A stretch of DNA of 41,201 bases from Candidatus Aminicenantota bacterium. Its GTDB lineage: Bacteria > Acidobacteriota > Aminicenantia > Aminicenantales > Aminicenantaceae. Shown piece after piece: positions 8,964 to 16,502 of the stretch. The stretch lies in the NCBI GenBank assembly GCA_020348385.1, contig CP070750.1, positions 2,131,860 to 2,173,060 of the forward strand, given 5' to 3'. Made by a program: the position numbers and the translations under genes. How positions within the stretch are numbered: position 1 is the stretch's first letter; each line of letters opens with the position of its first letter. Below the pieces are notes generated by a model. The model saw only the letters and a list, made by a program, of their open reading frames with translations, was not told the origin of the DNA and did no database searches.

Positions 8964-9884
8964 ATGAATGCCCTATTGATCGAAAATATTACCAAACGGT
9001 TCGGAGATTTTTATGCCGTCAGAAACCTTTCCCTGAAGGTTCCCGAGGGTTCCATTTACAGTTTGCTGGGGCCGAACGGAGCGGGTAAGACGACGACAAT
9101 CCGGATGGTCATGAACATCATCATACCCGATGAAGGGAGCATACAGGTTCTAAATGAAAAAATGAATAACAGGATGCAAAGCCGGGTTGGATATCTCCCT
9201 GAGGACCGGGGGCTTTATCCCAAAATGAAGGTGGGAGAGCTGCTTCTCTTTCTTTCGGCGCTGAAAGGTGTCCAAAAACTGGAGGCCCGAAATCGGATCG
9301 ATGCTTGGCTCAACAGGTTCGACCTTGCCAGTTGGAAGCAAAAAAAAGTGGAAGAGCTTTCCCGGGGAATGCAGCAAAAAATACAGTTCATCGCCACTGT
9401 TATCCACCAGCCTGATTTGATCATCCTGGATGAACCATTCAGCGGCCTGGACCCAGTGAACACAAAACTGTTTAAGGACATCATGCTGGAGATGAAAAAC
9501 CAGGGTAGAACCATCATCTTCTCCACGCACCGGATGGAACAGGTGGAGATGATCTCGGATAACATATGTTTGATCAACAAGGCAGAGATGGTTTTGGAGG
9601 GAAACCTGACGCAGATCAAAAAACAATACGGAAAAAATACCGTGGTGTTGGATTATGACGGGGATGCCTCATTCATCCAGTCGCTCCCTGAGGTGGAGAA
9701 GATCGATGATTACGGAAAGTTCATGGAGATCAAGTTGAGAGAACAATCCGATCCTCAGGACCTTCTGGATAAGGCGGTGGGCAAAATCCGGATCAACAAG
9801 TTCGAGGTGCGAGAGCCGACATTAAACGCTATTTTTATAGAAAAAGTGGGAGAAACCAATGAGAAATATACTAACGGTCATTAA
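8964..9884 (+). CDS. ABC transporter ATP-binding protein, NatA type
   Basis: A 306-residue ATPase that powers the membrane protein encoded next. It shows Walker A GPNGAGKTT (about 36-44), a GYLPEDRGLYP Q-loop region, signature LSRGMQQK, Walker B LIILDEPFSGLDP and switch His in STHRMEQVE. The last ~80 residues form a C-terminal extension of the kind seen in NatA-like exporters. Its last 26 nt overlap the permease start, so the two are translationally coupled. NatA/NatB pairs export Na+ or drugs in characterised species, but the cargo cannot be read from this sequence. Confidence 0.9.
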   Translation: MNALLIENITKRFGDFYAVRNLSLKVPEGSIYSLLGPNGAGKTTTIRMVMNIIIPDEGSIQVLNEKMNNRMQSRVGYLPEDRGLYPKMKVGELLLFLSALKGVQKLEARNRIDAWLNRFDLASWKQKKVEELSRGMQQKIQFIATVIHQPDLIILDEPFSGLDPVNTKLFKDIMLEMKNQGRTIIFSTHRMEQVEMISDNICLINKAEMVLEGNLTQIKKQYGKNTVVLDYDGDASFIQSLPEVEKIDDYGKFMEIKLREQSDPQDLLDKAVGKIRINKFEVREPTLNAIFIEKVGETNEKYTNGH

Positions 9885-11133
9885 GCGAGAATACATCCAG
9901 ATCGTTCGGACAAAGGGTTTCATCATCGGGACCATATTGGGTCCTGTCCTAATGGCGGCCTTCATCGTTGTCCCGATTCTGATTCAGTTTGTTTCTGTCG
10001 ACAAGCAGGAGAAAATCGGGGTGGTAGATCTCAGCCGTGAAGTCTTTGTGGAATTGGATAAAAAACTTGACCAGGAACTCAAAGATGGCGGCCGACGCTA
10101 TATCCTCCAGGAGTTCACGATAAAAGATAACTTAGACCAGTTACTGGAAGAGTTGAACAAGAAAGTGTTGGACAAAGAACTCACAGCCTACATACACATT
10201 CCAGAGAACATCTCCGAGGGTGGTGTAGCCGAGTATGTTTCCGAACACGTTTCCGACTTCGACAAGCAGGGAAACATCGGTCAGGCACTGAGCAGCATCA
10301 TCATAGAAAAAAGACTTAAGGGGGAGGGGCTCGACCCAGAGAAAATCGGCCAATACATGAGGCCTGTCCGGTTGGATACCAAAAAGGTGACCACGAGGGG
10401 CGTGGAACGGGACATCGGGGGAACGTTCATGATCTCTTTTGTTCTTGTGCTCATCCTGTACATGACCGTCATCTTTTACGGCCAGATCATCCTGAGAGGG
10501 GTAATCGAGGAGAAGAGCTCCCGTGTTGTGGAGATCGTGCTTTCCTCGCTCAAGCCCTTTCAGCTGATGGCCGGGAAAATCCTCGGAATCGCAGCTGTGG
10601 GATTCACGCAATACGCGATCTGGGCCTTATTTGGGATTGCGGCGTCCAAATACAGCGGGAATGTTGTGTCCAGATTTTTTCCTGCGGCTGCGGATATCCC
10701 GATGCCAACCATCCCCGCTTATTTATTCGTTTATTTTATCATTTTCTTTATCCTGGGGTATTTTCTTTATGGAACTATGTATGCCGGTATCGGCTCTATG
10801 GTCAACAACGAAAAAGAGGCACAGCAGCTGGTTATGCCTGTGACCATGTTTCTTATCATCCCGATCATGCTCATGACGTTTGTGATCCGAAGCCCGGACA
10901 GCTCTGTCTCCGTCATTTTATCCCTTATCCCATTTTTCGCCCCGATCTTGATGCTTCTTCGCATATCCGTTCTTCTTCCTCCGTTTTCGCAAATCGCTGC
11001 TTCCATCGTTTTCACCATCCTTACAACCATTTTGATGATTTGGGTGTCCGCCAAGATTTACAGGGTGGGGATCCTGATGTACGGCAAGCGCCCGGGCTTT
11101 GCCGAAATCATCAAGTGGATGCGTTACGGCTGA
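9859..11133 (+). CDS. ABC-2 type permease, NatB type
   Basis: A 424-residue membrane partner of the upstream ATPase. One N-terminal helix (FIIGTILGPVLMAAFIVVPI) is followed by a large extracytoplasmic domain of about 150 residues. After residue ~190 come several more helices, including a FMISFVLVLILYMTVIFYG segment and VIEEKSSRVVEIVLSSLKP, the conserved cytoplasmic coupling region of ABC-2/NatB permeases. The start ATG lies inside the ATPase gene, with GGGAGA just upstream. No further gene follows in this direction for about 90 nt, so the transporter appears to be a two-gene unit. Confidence 0.9.
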   Translation: MRNILTVIKREYIQIVRTKGFIIGTILGPVLMAAFIVVPILIQFVSVDKQEKIGVVDLSREVFVELDKKLDQELKDGGRRYILQEFTIKDNLDQLLEELNKKVLDKELTAYIHIPENISEGGVAEYVSEHVSDFDKQGNIGQALSSIIIEKRLKGEGLDPEKIGQYMRPVRLDTKKVTTRGVERDIGGTFMISFVLVLILYMTVIFYGQIILRGVIEEKSSRVVEIVLSSLKPFQLMAGKILGIAAVGFTQYAIWALFGIAASKYSGNVVSRFFPAAADIPMPTIPAYLFVYFIIFFILGYFLYGTMYAGIGSMVNNEKEAQQLVMPVTMFLIIPIMLMTFVIRSPDSSVSVILSLIPFFAPILMLLRISVLLPPFSQIAASIVFTILTTILMIWVSAKIYRVGILMYGKRPGFAEIIKWMRYG

Positions 11134-11169
11134 GGGTGAACCTTTTCAAAAAATCCTTCGTAATACACT

Positions 11170-11197
11170 TTGAGAATTCCATGATGAGATATAGAAT
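11170..11197 (+). promoter_or_regulatory. candidate promoter of the sigma/anti-sigma operon
   Basis: TTGAGA (11170-11175), a 16-nt spacer and TAGAAT (11192-11197), each 5/6 to consensus, lie about 30 nt before the sigma factor start. It looks like a housekeeping promoter. An additional ECF-type autoregulated promoter was not recognised. Confidence 0.4.
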
Positions 11198-11226
11198 AAT
11201 AACAACGGGAAAATCCAGGTGATGAT

Positions 11227-11862
11227 TTGGCAGCCCTGAAAATTCCTGAATTTTGCGGAGATCTAACAGAAACAATAAAAATGCAGGCCCAGAAGAGGAA
11301 CCAGCCAGACGAGATCAATAACCTTGTCCAAAGAGTCCAGAACGAGGACCGAGAGGCTTTTATGGTTTTGACACAACTTTATCAAAGAAAGGTTTTCCAG
11401 CTTGCCTACTCCTATTTTCACAACAGGGAAGATGCCATGGACATCGTTCAGGAAACCTTTCTTCGATTCTATCAAAAGGCCCACATGTTCCAGAAGGGAA
11501 AAAATTTCCAAAATTGGTTACTCCAAATCGCTAAAAACATATGCATCGACTACTACAGGAAACATCATAAACGGGATAACGAATGGAGGCGGGACGAGAA
11601 TATTGAAAAAGTACGAACTCCGTCCAATGAATCCTCTCACCATGATCCTTCTTCTGATATCAAAGATATATTTTCCCGCTGTTTGGTAAAACTGAGTGAT
11701 AAGCAAAGGATGATTTTTGTCATGAAACATTACAATCATCTTCACTACAGCGAGATCGCGTCAATTTTGAACATAGCTTTGGGAACCGTTAAATCTCTTC
11801 ATTTTAAAGCGGTTCGAAACCTTAGGACTCTGATGAGTCCGTATATGGGGAGAATGGGATGA
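11227..11862 (+). CDS. ECF-type RNA polymerase sigma factor
   Basis: A 211-residue sigma70-family factor with only regions 2 and 4. Region 2 is visible as YSYFHNREDAMDIVQETFLRF followed by FQNWLLQIAKN. Region 4 is LSDKQRMIFVMKHYNHLHYSEIA, then LNIALGTVKSLHFKAVRNLR, the helix-turn-helix that reads the -35 box. The start used is TTG at 11227, with AGGTGA just upstream. ATG 11281 is an alternative with a weaker site and would remove 18 residues that lie before the conserved part. The stop overlaps the anti-sigma start by 4 nt (ATGA), the usual coupling between an ECF factor and its inhibitor. Confidence 0.9.
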   Translation: MAALKIPEFCGDLTETIKMQAQKRNQPDEINNLVQRVQNEDREAFMVLTQLYQRKVFQLAYSYFHNREDAMDIVQETFLRFYQKAHMFQKGKNFQNWLLQIAKNICIDYYRKHHKRDNEWRRDENIEKVRTPSNESSHHDPSSDIKDIFSRCLVKLSDKQRMIFVMKHYNHLHYSEIASILNIALGTVKSLHFKAVRNLRTLMSPYMGRMG

Positions 11863-12662
11863 GGAACTGCAAAAAAACAAAACGGGATTTGGTCGCTTTT
11901 TTGTATAACGAATGCAATGAAATCGATAAAAAACAGATGGAGGCTCACCTGGAGACATGCCAGGAGTGCAAACAAGAACTCCTAGAGTTGAGGGAGGTCT
12001 ATGAAGCGGCAGATACGCTGAATGCAGATATGGAGAAGGCCCTCGCATCGGTAGAATGGGAAAACTTTCCCGCGCAAATCGCTAGCGTTTTGGACAAAGA
12101 TCCGACCCGATATCGACAGCCGCGCCGGGCTGGCTTCTGGACGTTTCTGTTCCAACCCAGGTTCCGTCTCGCCTATGCCGGTCTTCTGTTGGGCATCGTT
12201 GTAGGATCTGTCGTTACCTTCCTGATTTTCCGATCTCCTCCCCTCCAGATTGCCGAAGACGGGCGGATCATCGCTCCCCAGGGGTTTTATGACATGATGG
12301 AGTTGGAGATGGCCCGTCGTGAAACCATAGATTATCTCGATCGAAGCGAATACTTGCTCCTGGATTTTGTCCAATCTTCCCCAGAAAAATCGGTTGAGTT
12401 CTGGCAAACCGAACATGCATCCCGAAGAGCTATGGATTTGCTGTCCAAGAAAAAATACATCGATCCGCAGTTGGATAAGATCAAACTGGCCAAAGCCAAA
12501 TTCATCTGTGATCAGATCGAATTCCTTTTTTTCGAATTGATGCAGATAAGCGATGACCTAGCCGCAGAGGAATTGAAAAAAATCCAGCGCCTTATACAGG
12601 AAAGACAGCTTTTATTAAAAATAAAATTGGTCAGAAAAGAACTGCAAAAAAGCGAGGTTTAA
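11859..12662 (+). CDS. zinc-finger anti-sigma factor, single-pass membrane protein
   Basis: A 267-residue protein whose N-terminus carries the ZAS zinc-finger pattern H-x3-C-x2-C (AHLETCQECKQEL, about residues 29-41) that binds and silences ECF sigma factors. One transmembrane helix follows at about 103-125 (FRLAYAGLLLGIVVGSVVTF). The ~140 residues after it are predicted extracytoplasmic, helical and charged. It is translationally coupled to the sigma gene, and the exported TPR-like protein begins 1 nt after its stop. What signal the outer domain reads, and whether a protease releases the sigma factor, cannot be seen. Confidence 0.87.
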   Translation: MRNCKKTKRDLVAFLYNECNEIDKKQMEAHLETCQECKQELLELREVYEAADTLNADMEKALASVEWENFPAQIASVLDKDPTRYRQPRRAGFWTFLFQPRFRLAYAGLLLGIVVGSVVTFLIFRSPPLQIAEDGRIIAPQGFYDMMELEMARRETIDYLDRSEYLLLDFVQSSPEKSVEFWQTEHASRRAMDLLSKKKYIDPQLDKIKLAKAKFICDQIEFLFFELMQISDDLAAEELKKIQRLIQERQLLLKIKLVRKELQKSEV

Positions 12663-12663
12663 A

Positions 12664-13512
12664 ATGTATAGATGGAAAAAAATGACCATATATCTGGGTA
12701 TGTTCCTGATAATTTCTATTTCCTTCCCGGCCTTTGCCCACATGCAATCCGATGAGGAACTTTTCCAGGAAGCCAAGATCATGATTTTCGATAAGGAATG
12801 GGAAAATGCCCAGGAAAAGCTGGAGGAACTTCTAGAGGATTTTTCTGACAGCCCGTTGTATTCACAAGCTCTTTTTTACCTGGGGAGGACCCTGGAAAAC
12901 CAGAAAGGAGAGGAGAAGGAAGCCATCTCTGTTTTCAAAAGGTACATTTTACGAAATGACAGCAGCGAAGTTTTAACTCAAGAGGCTGAGACTTCGATCA
13001 TCAAGCTCTCGTTCATTCTTTATGAAAGGGGAAGAAAATCCTATTTGAGGGAGATCAAGACCAGGCTGTATCGTCCCAACAGAATCGTCCGTTATTACGC
13101 TGCTTTACGACTGAGCTACCTGGAAGACAAGAACGAAGCCAGAGAAGCCGTTCCTATCTTGAAGGAAATTATGGAAGAGGAAGAGGACGAGGAGCTCACG
13201 GACAAGGCCAAAATTGCCCTTCTTCGCATCGACCCGGACTATCTTCAAGAGTATGAAGAAAAGAGGGACGAAAGAAGATTGATGCTGATGAAGTTCAGAG
13301 TCGTCAACAAAAGGACAGGTGCGGAAACATTCAGCCTCAGTATTCCCTGGGCTTTGGCCGATCTGGCTCTTGCCAATATTCCAGAAGACGCAAAGGCCGA
13401 CCTGAGGAAAGAAGGATATGATCTGGATCGGATCTTCAAGGAAGTTATCGAGGGGGGAAGGATTCTCGAAATTGTAACCAAGGAAACCATTATCAAAATA
13501 TGGGTTGAATAA
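12664..13512 (+). CDS. exported TPR/HEAT-like protein of the sigma operon
   Basis: A 282-residue protein with a signal peptide (hydrophobic IYLGMFLIISISFPAFA, likely cleavage after AFA). Helical tetratricopeptide-like repeats follow (about 25-120: EKLEELLEDFSDSPLYSQAL and LGRTLENQKGEEKEAISVFK), then a HEAT-like stretch (VRYYAALRLSYLEDKNEARE). The C-terminal ~65 residues form a separate module (SLSIPWALADLAL, then DLDRIFKEVIEGG, then the end IKIWVE) that recurs in the next gene. It starts 1 nt after the anti-sigma gene with GAGG upstream. A periplasmic scaffolding or sensing role alongside the anti-sigma factor is inferred. No enzyme motif is seen. Confidence 0.75.
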   Translation: MYRWKKMTIYLGMFLIISISFPAFAHMQSDEELFQEAKIMIFDKEWENAQEKLEELLEDFSDSPLYSQALFYLGRTLENQKGEEKEAISVFKRYILRNDSSEVLTQEAETSIIKLSFILYERGRKSYLREIKTRLYRPNRIVRYYAALRLSYLEDKNEAREAVPILKEIMEEEEDEELTDKAKIALLRIDPDYLQEYEEKRDERRLMLMKFRVVNKRTGAETFSLSIPWALADLALANIPEDAKADLRKEGYDLDRIFKEVIEGGRILEIVTKETIIKIWVE

Positions 13513-13528
13513 CAATAGGGAGGAAAAG

Positions 13529-13915
13529 ATGAAAAAAACGTCGCTTTTTATATTGGTTGTTTTTGTCTCGATTATTTTTCTTTCCCCATTTATTCTGGCT
13601 AAGGAAGACTTCGACCTCCGGACCATAAAAAAGGCTATCAAAAAAAATCCTAAGTACAAAAGGGGCAGGGAGGTGTTATGGTTCAAGCTCCTGATCATGG
13701 ATGGTGACTGCAAAAAAGACAGGCTGGAAATTACACTCCCGCTATCTCTGGTGGACCTGCTTTTTGAATGCACCAAAGATAAAAAAATGAATATTGATTG
13801 CGGTGACTATGACCTCAACCTCAGAAAACTCTATAAGGAGCTTAAACGCAGAGGACCTAAATCTCTTATCGAAATCAGAGGCAAAGATGGTGTTTTGAAG
13901 ATTTGGCTGGAATAA
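13529..13915 (+). CDS. small exported protein sharing the C-terminal module of its upstream neighbour
   Basis: A 128-residue protein starting at ATG 13529, well placed after GGGAGG. An in-frame TTG at 13505 is less likely because that ribosome site would fall inside the gene. A signal peptide (KKTSLFILVVFVSIIFLSPFILA) leads a basic stretch and then a module, EITLPLSLVDLLF, then LNLRKLYKELKRRGPKSLIE and the end LKIWLE. This module aligns with the C-terminus of the preceding protein. Similar short modules occur, from memory, in LiaX/YvlB-like and sigma-associated proteins. It is the last gene of the sigma operon. Its function is unknown. Confidence 0.72.
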   Translation: MKKTSLFILVVFVSIIFLSPFILAKEDFDLRTIKKAIKKNPKYKRGREVLWFKLLIMDGDCKKDRLEITLPLSLVDLLFECTKDKKMNIDCGDYDLNLRKLYKELKRRGPKSLIEIRGKDGVLKIWLE

Positions 13916-13999
13916 TACAAACTTACCAAAAATTCACCCCTCAATTCATCCCTAAAGGCGATTGATGTTTTTTTAGTTGAACTTTATATTTGGGACCGA

Positions 14000-14064
14000 A
14001 AGTGCTGGCTATGGGCATTTCATAATCCCTCCTTTTGCTGATTCCCCCTTTGCGGCCAGCACTT
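14000..14064. repeat. 10-bp inverted repeat downstream of the sigma operon
   Basis: AAGTGCTGGC (14000-14009) pairs perfectly with GCCAGCACTT (14055-14064) across a 45-nt loop, followed by a T-rich stretch (CTCTTTTATCC). It may form a hairpin ending the sigma operon transcript. The gap 13916-14245 holds otherwise only the C-rich tandem repeat and a short repeat end. Confidence 0.5.
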
Positions 14065-14096
14065 CTCTTTTATCCTAAAAAACCCTTTCCGACGTG

Positions 14097-14172
14097 GCCA
14101 CCCCACCCAAGCCAACCCACCCCACCCAAGCCAACCCTCCCCACCCTAGCCAACCCTCCCCACCCTACATTT
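14097..14172. repeat. four-copy 19-bp C-rich tandem repeat
   Basis: Four direct 19-bp units sit at 14097-14115, 14116-14134, 14135-14153 and 14154-14172. Unit 2 is CCCACCCCACCCAAGCCAA, and units 3 and 4 change a few bases and the last one degenerates. They are contiguous, without spacers. The complementary strand carries runs of G3-G4 suited to quadruplex formation. A G-rich GGAGGGGGAGG block directly downstream could pair with the CCTCCCC units. Confidence 0.75.
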
Positions 14173-14213
14173 AAAGGAGGGGGAGGTGTTTGGGTTATGG
14201 TGAATTTTGTGTG

Positions 14214-14236
14214 AAAAAAAAGGGACAGGTTTTTTT
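14214..14236. repeat. short repeat end resembling the 6849-7004 element arm
   Basis: An A-run, then GGGACAGG, then a T-run resembles the outer arm (GGGACGG flanked by A and T runs) of the palindrome at 6849-7004. The mate arm was not found nearby, so this may be a decayed remnant or chance. Confidence 0.3.
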
Positions 14237-14245
14237 GGGGAAAAT

Positions 14246-14626
14246 TCAGGAGGATTTTTCGTGGAAGAGGAACGCCTTCCGTTTCAATTCGGTAACGGAC
14301 TCATTCCGATCCTTTAAATCCTTGTTGTTCTCGATATATCCCCACAGTTTGGCGAAATATTCCTCTCCGTTGGTTCGAAAGGGTTCGTAGTACTCCACTC
14401 GCATGCCTCTGCTTTCAAAAAGGCTTCGCCACTGTTCCAGCTTTTCTGGTGTTCGAACAGTTATTTCAGCGACGGGCCCGCCCTTTTGGATAGTTTCGGT
14501 GCTGTGTCGTTCGGGGACCATTCTTTTCATCAGTTGGAGGAAAGATTGATTCATCTCGTTGATCGACCGATTGGTTTCCCTCATTTCTTTCAATATTTCT
14601 TTCATGAGTTTTGATTCGTTTCGCAT
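14246..14626 (-). CDS. hypothetical protein, helical N-terminus
   Basis: A 126-residue reading frame on the minus strand, alone between two plus-strand operons. The first ~45 residues are charged and predicted helical/coiled coil (ESKLMKEILKEMRETNRSIN). The middle (AEITVRTPEKLEQWRSLFES, then GMRVEYYEPF) has an alternating pattern of a small alpha/beta fold. No family was recognised, no signal peptide or membrane helix is seen, and the ribosome site before the ATG is only a weak AGAGAG. It lies beside repeats, so recent acquisition or decay is possible. That it is a real gene rests on length, a plausible amino-acid composition and lack of a competing frame. Confidence 0.5.
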   Translation of the reverse strand: MRNESKLMKEILKEMRETNRSINEMNQSFLQLMKRMVPERHSTETIQKGGPVAEITVRTPEKLEQWRSLFESRGMRVEYYEPFRTNGEEYFAKLWGYIENNKDLKDRNESVTELKRKAFLFHEKSS

Positions 14627-14878
14627 TTTCGACTCTCTTTTTAAATTTTGTGTGGTGACAATATTGTTTAGTCGGATAACATCCCCCGCGTTATGATATT
14701 TCGTGATTTTGTGTTTTTGAATTATGAAAAAAAATGATTTATAATAAATTAGCCTTGTTGTGCTGGCTGGGCAAGGAGGATGTCACCCACATCTGGTTCT
14801 CTTTCACCTGTTCCCCGTACAGCCAGCCCTGGGAAACTTTGAATTCCATTTCCTTTCTAAAAAATCCTTTGATATTCG
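14627..14878. other. gene-free spacer with an 8-bp inverted repeat
   Basis: No convincing gene is seen here. GCTGGCTG (14762-14769) pairs with CAGCCAGC (14820-14827) around a ~50-nt loop, upstream of the promoter at 14879. The hairpin could be an upstream terminator or a leader structure. No riboswitch class was recognised. Confidence 0.35.
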
Positions 14879-14907
14879 TTGACAAAAATCCCGGCTCTTT
14901 TAATAAT
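14879..14907 (+). promoter_or_regulatory. strong sigma70-type promoter of the citrate/TCA operon
   Basis: A perfect TTGACA (14879-14884), 17-nt spacer and AATAAT (14902-14907; 5/6) would start transcription near 14914, leaving a leader of under 20 nt before the GTG start at 14931. AAGGAT in that leader is the likely ribosome site. No operator palindrome is evident, so the operon looks strongly and perhaps constitutively transcribed. Confidence 0.7.
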
Positions 14908-14930
14908 GTTAGCTCCGAAAGGATATTCCT

Positions 14931-16487
14931 GTGGCAAGACTTTACGAATTTCAGAGCAAAAAACTTCTTGAGGACGCAGGCATTAGAGTACCAGTAGGAG
15001 ATGTGGCGGCCTCGCCTGATGATGCATTCCGAATTGCCGAAAAAATCGGAAAGCCCGTGATTCTGAAAATTCAGGTGTGGGTGACAGGTAGGGCCGGGAT
15101 TGGAGGCATCCAGTTCGCGAATACTCCTGATGAGGCCAAGCTGAAAGCCCAGCAGATGCTCGGTATAAAAGTGAAAAACTTCGTGGTCGAAAAGGTGCTG
15201 GTCGAGGAGAAGTTGTCCATCAAGAGCGAGTACTTTGTCGGCCTAGTTATCGATGATGCCCAAAAGACTCCTGTGCTCATATTTTCTTCTGTCGGGGGCA
15301 CAGGGATAGAAGAGATCGCCCGTACCCATCCTGAAAGCGTTTCCCAAATTCCTGTGGATGTGGTGAGAGGATTGAAGGATTACCAGGCACGAAATCTTGT
15401 CCAGAAAACGGGTATATCCGGGAAGCTTCTTATCTCCCTTCCAGCTGTTTTGGTCAAACTGTACGATGTGGCCCGTAAAAGCGATGCCCGTTCGGCCGAG
15501 ATAAACCCCCTTGTCCTAACCGAAGATAATCGTTTGTATGCAGCAGATTGCCATATGGCTGTCGATGATTATGCTGTGTATCGGCACCCTGAATTGGGGA
15601 TAGATGTCGCCAGGGAGTTTGACCGGCCGCCAATGCCCCTAGAGAAAATTGCTTATCACGTAGAGGAAAAGGATTACCGCGGCACGTTTTATTTTTTGCA
15701 GATGGCAGAAGAAATTTCTAGAGAAGATAAATTTATCGGCTTCAACGGAGCAGGAGGTGGCGGTTCGATGATGTCCATGGATGCGGTGTTGAACAAGGGA
15801 TTCAAACTCGCCAATTATTGCGATACGAGCGGCAATCCCTCGGCCAGCAAAGTCTACCGGGCAGCCAAAATCATTCTCTCGCAACCCAATATCAAGGGGT
15901 ATTTTGCCTCTGGATCTGGTGTTGCCAGCCAGGAGCAGTATCACTCGGCAAGAGGTTTGGTGAAGGCTTTCCATGAAGAAGACCTGGACATTCCCGCTGT
16001 GATCCGTCTTGGGGGGAACTTCGAAGAAGAGGCCATCATGATCCTGGCTGATTATTTGCAAGATATTCCGGCACAAGTCGAAGGGTATGGTCGGGATGAT
16101 TCACCTGAGTTTTGTGCCAACCGGATGGAGGAGTTGATCATCGAAAATGAAAGTACCTCCCATAAAGTGAAGCCAATGGGTGATCCGGTTGTTCCCGAGG
16201 GAGCCTATGCATTTGAGACTTTTACTGGAAAAATCTTTTTCGATCATTCCCGGTGCGCAAACTGTGAGAGTCACGGGTGTGTATCGTCATGTAAACCCGA
16301 TGTTTTGAAGCTGAATGAAGGGAAGCCGGTTCTGTCCATCTCCGAAGAGGAGGCGAAAAAGGGTAAATGCACCGAATGCCTAGCCTGTGAGATTTTCTGC
16401 CGATTTCACGAGCAAGATGCCATTACCATCCATCTTCCGATTCCAGGGTTAAAGGAATACCGAAATAAAATCAGAGGGGTAGATTGA
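14931..16487 (+). CDS. ATP-grasp acyl-CoA synthetase beta subunit (SucC/citryl-CoA synthetase-like) with ferredoxin tail
   Basis: A 518-residue protein. Residues ~1-400 are a succinyl-CoA synthetase beta/ATP-citrate-lyase-like fold: ARLYEFQSKKLLEDAGI start, ATP-grasp segment KIQVWVTGRAGIGGI, SAEINPLVLTEDNRLYAAD (Mg-binding region), and a C-terminal flavodoxin-like lobe with FNGAGGGGSMMSMD, SGNPSASKVYRAAK and VIRLGGNFEEEA. The usual SucC stops about here at ~390 residues. This one adds ~110 residues with two cluster motifs, C442-x2-C445-x4-C450-x3-C454 and C480-x2-C483-x2-C486-x3-C490, likely two [4Fe-4S] clusters. The start is GTG 14931 with AAGGAT upstream. With the next two genes it can form a split ATP-citrate-lyase, citrate being inferred from those neighbours. 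Succinate or malate remain alternatives. The role of the clusters is unknown. Confidence 0.82.
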   Translation: MARLYEFQSKKLLEDAGIRVPVGDVAASPDDAFRIAEKIGKPVILKIQVWVTGRAGIGGIQFANTPDEAKLKAQQMLGIKVKNFVVEKVLVEEKLSIKSEYFVGLVIDDAQKTPVLIFSSVGGTGIEEIARTHPESVSQIPVDVVRGLKDYQARNLVQKTGISGKLLISLPAVLVKLYDVARKSDARSAEINPLVLTEDNRLYAADCHMAVDDYAVYRHPELGIDVAREFDRPPMPLEKIAYHVEEKDYRGTFYFLQMAEEISREDKFIGFNGAGGGGSMMSMDAVLNKGFKLANYCDTSGNPSASKVYRAAKIILSQPNIKGYFASGSGVASQEQYHSARGLVKAFHEEDLDIPAVIRLGGNFEEEAIMILADYLQDIPAQVEGYGRDDSPEFCANRMEELIIENESTSHKVKPMGDPVVPEGAYAFETFTGKIFFDHSRCANCESHGCVSSCKPDVLKLNEGKPVLSISEEEAKKGKCTECLACEIFCRFHEQDAITIHLPIPGLKEYRNKIRGVD

Positions 16488-16502
16488 TATTGAGATGAGA
16501 AA

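Noticed and set aside
13105..13776. 223-codon minus-strand frame
   Set aside because: Antisense to two coupled genes of the sigma operon that have signal peptides and ribosome sites. The antisense frame has neither.
14097..14172. CRISPR-like repeated units
   Set aside because: The 19-bp units are directly contiguous with no spacers and no cas genes nearby. It is a tandem repeat.
14734..14997. 87-codon plus-strand frame before the acyl-CoA synthetase gene
   Set aside because: It spans the strong promoter at 14879-14907 and overlaps the real gene in another frame.
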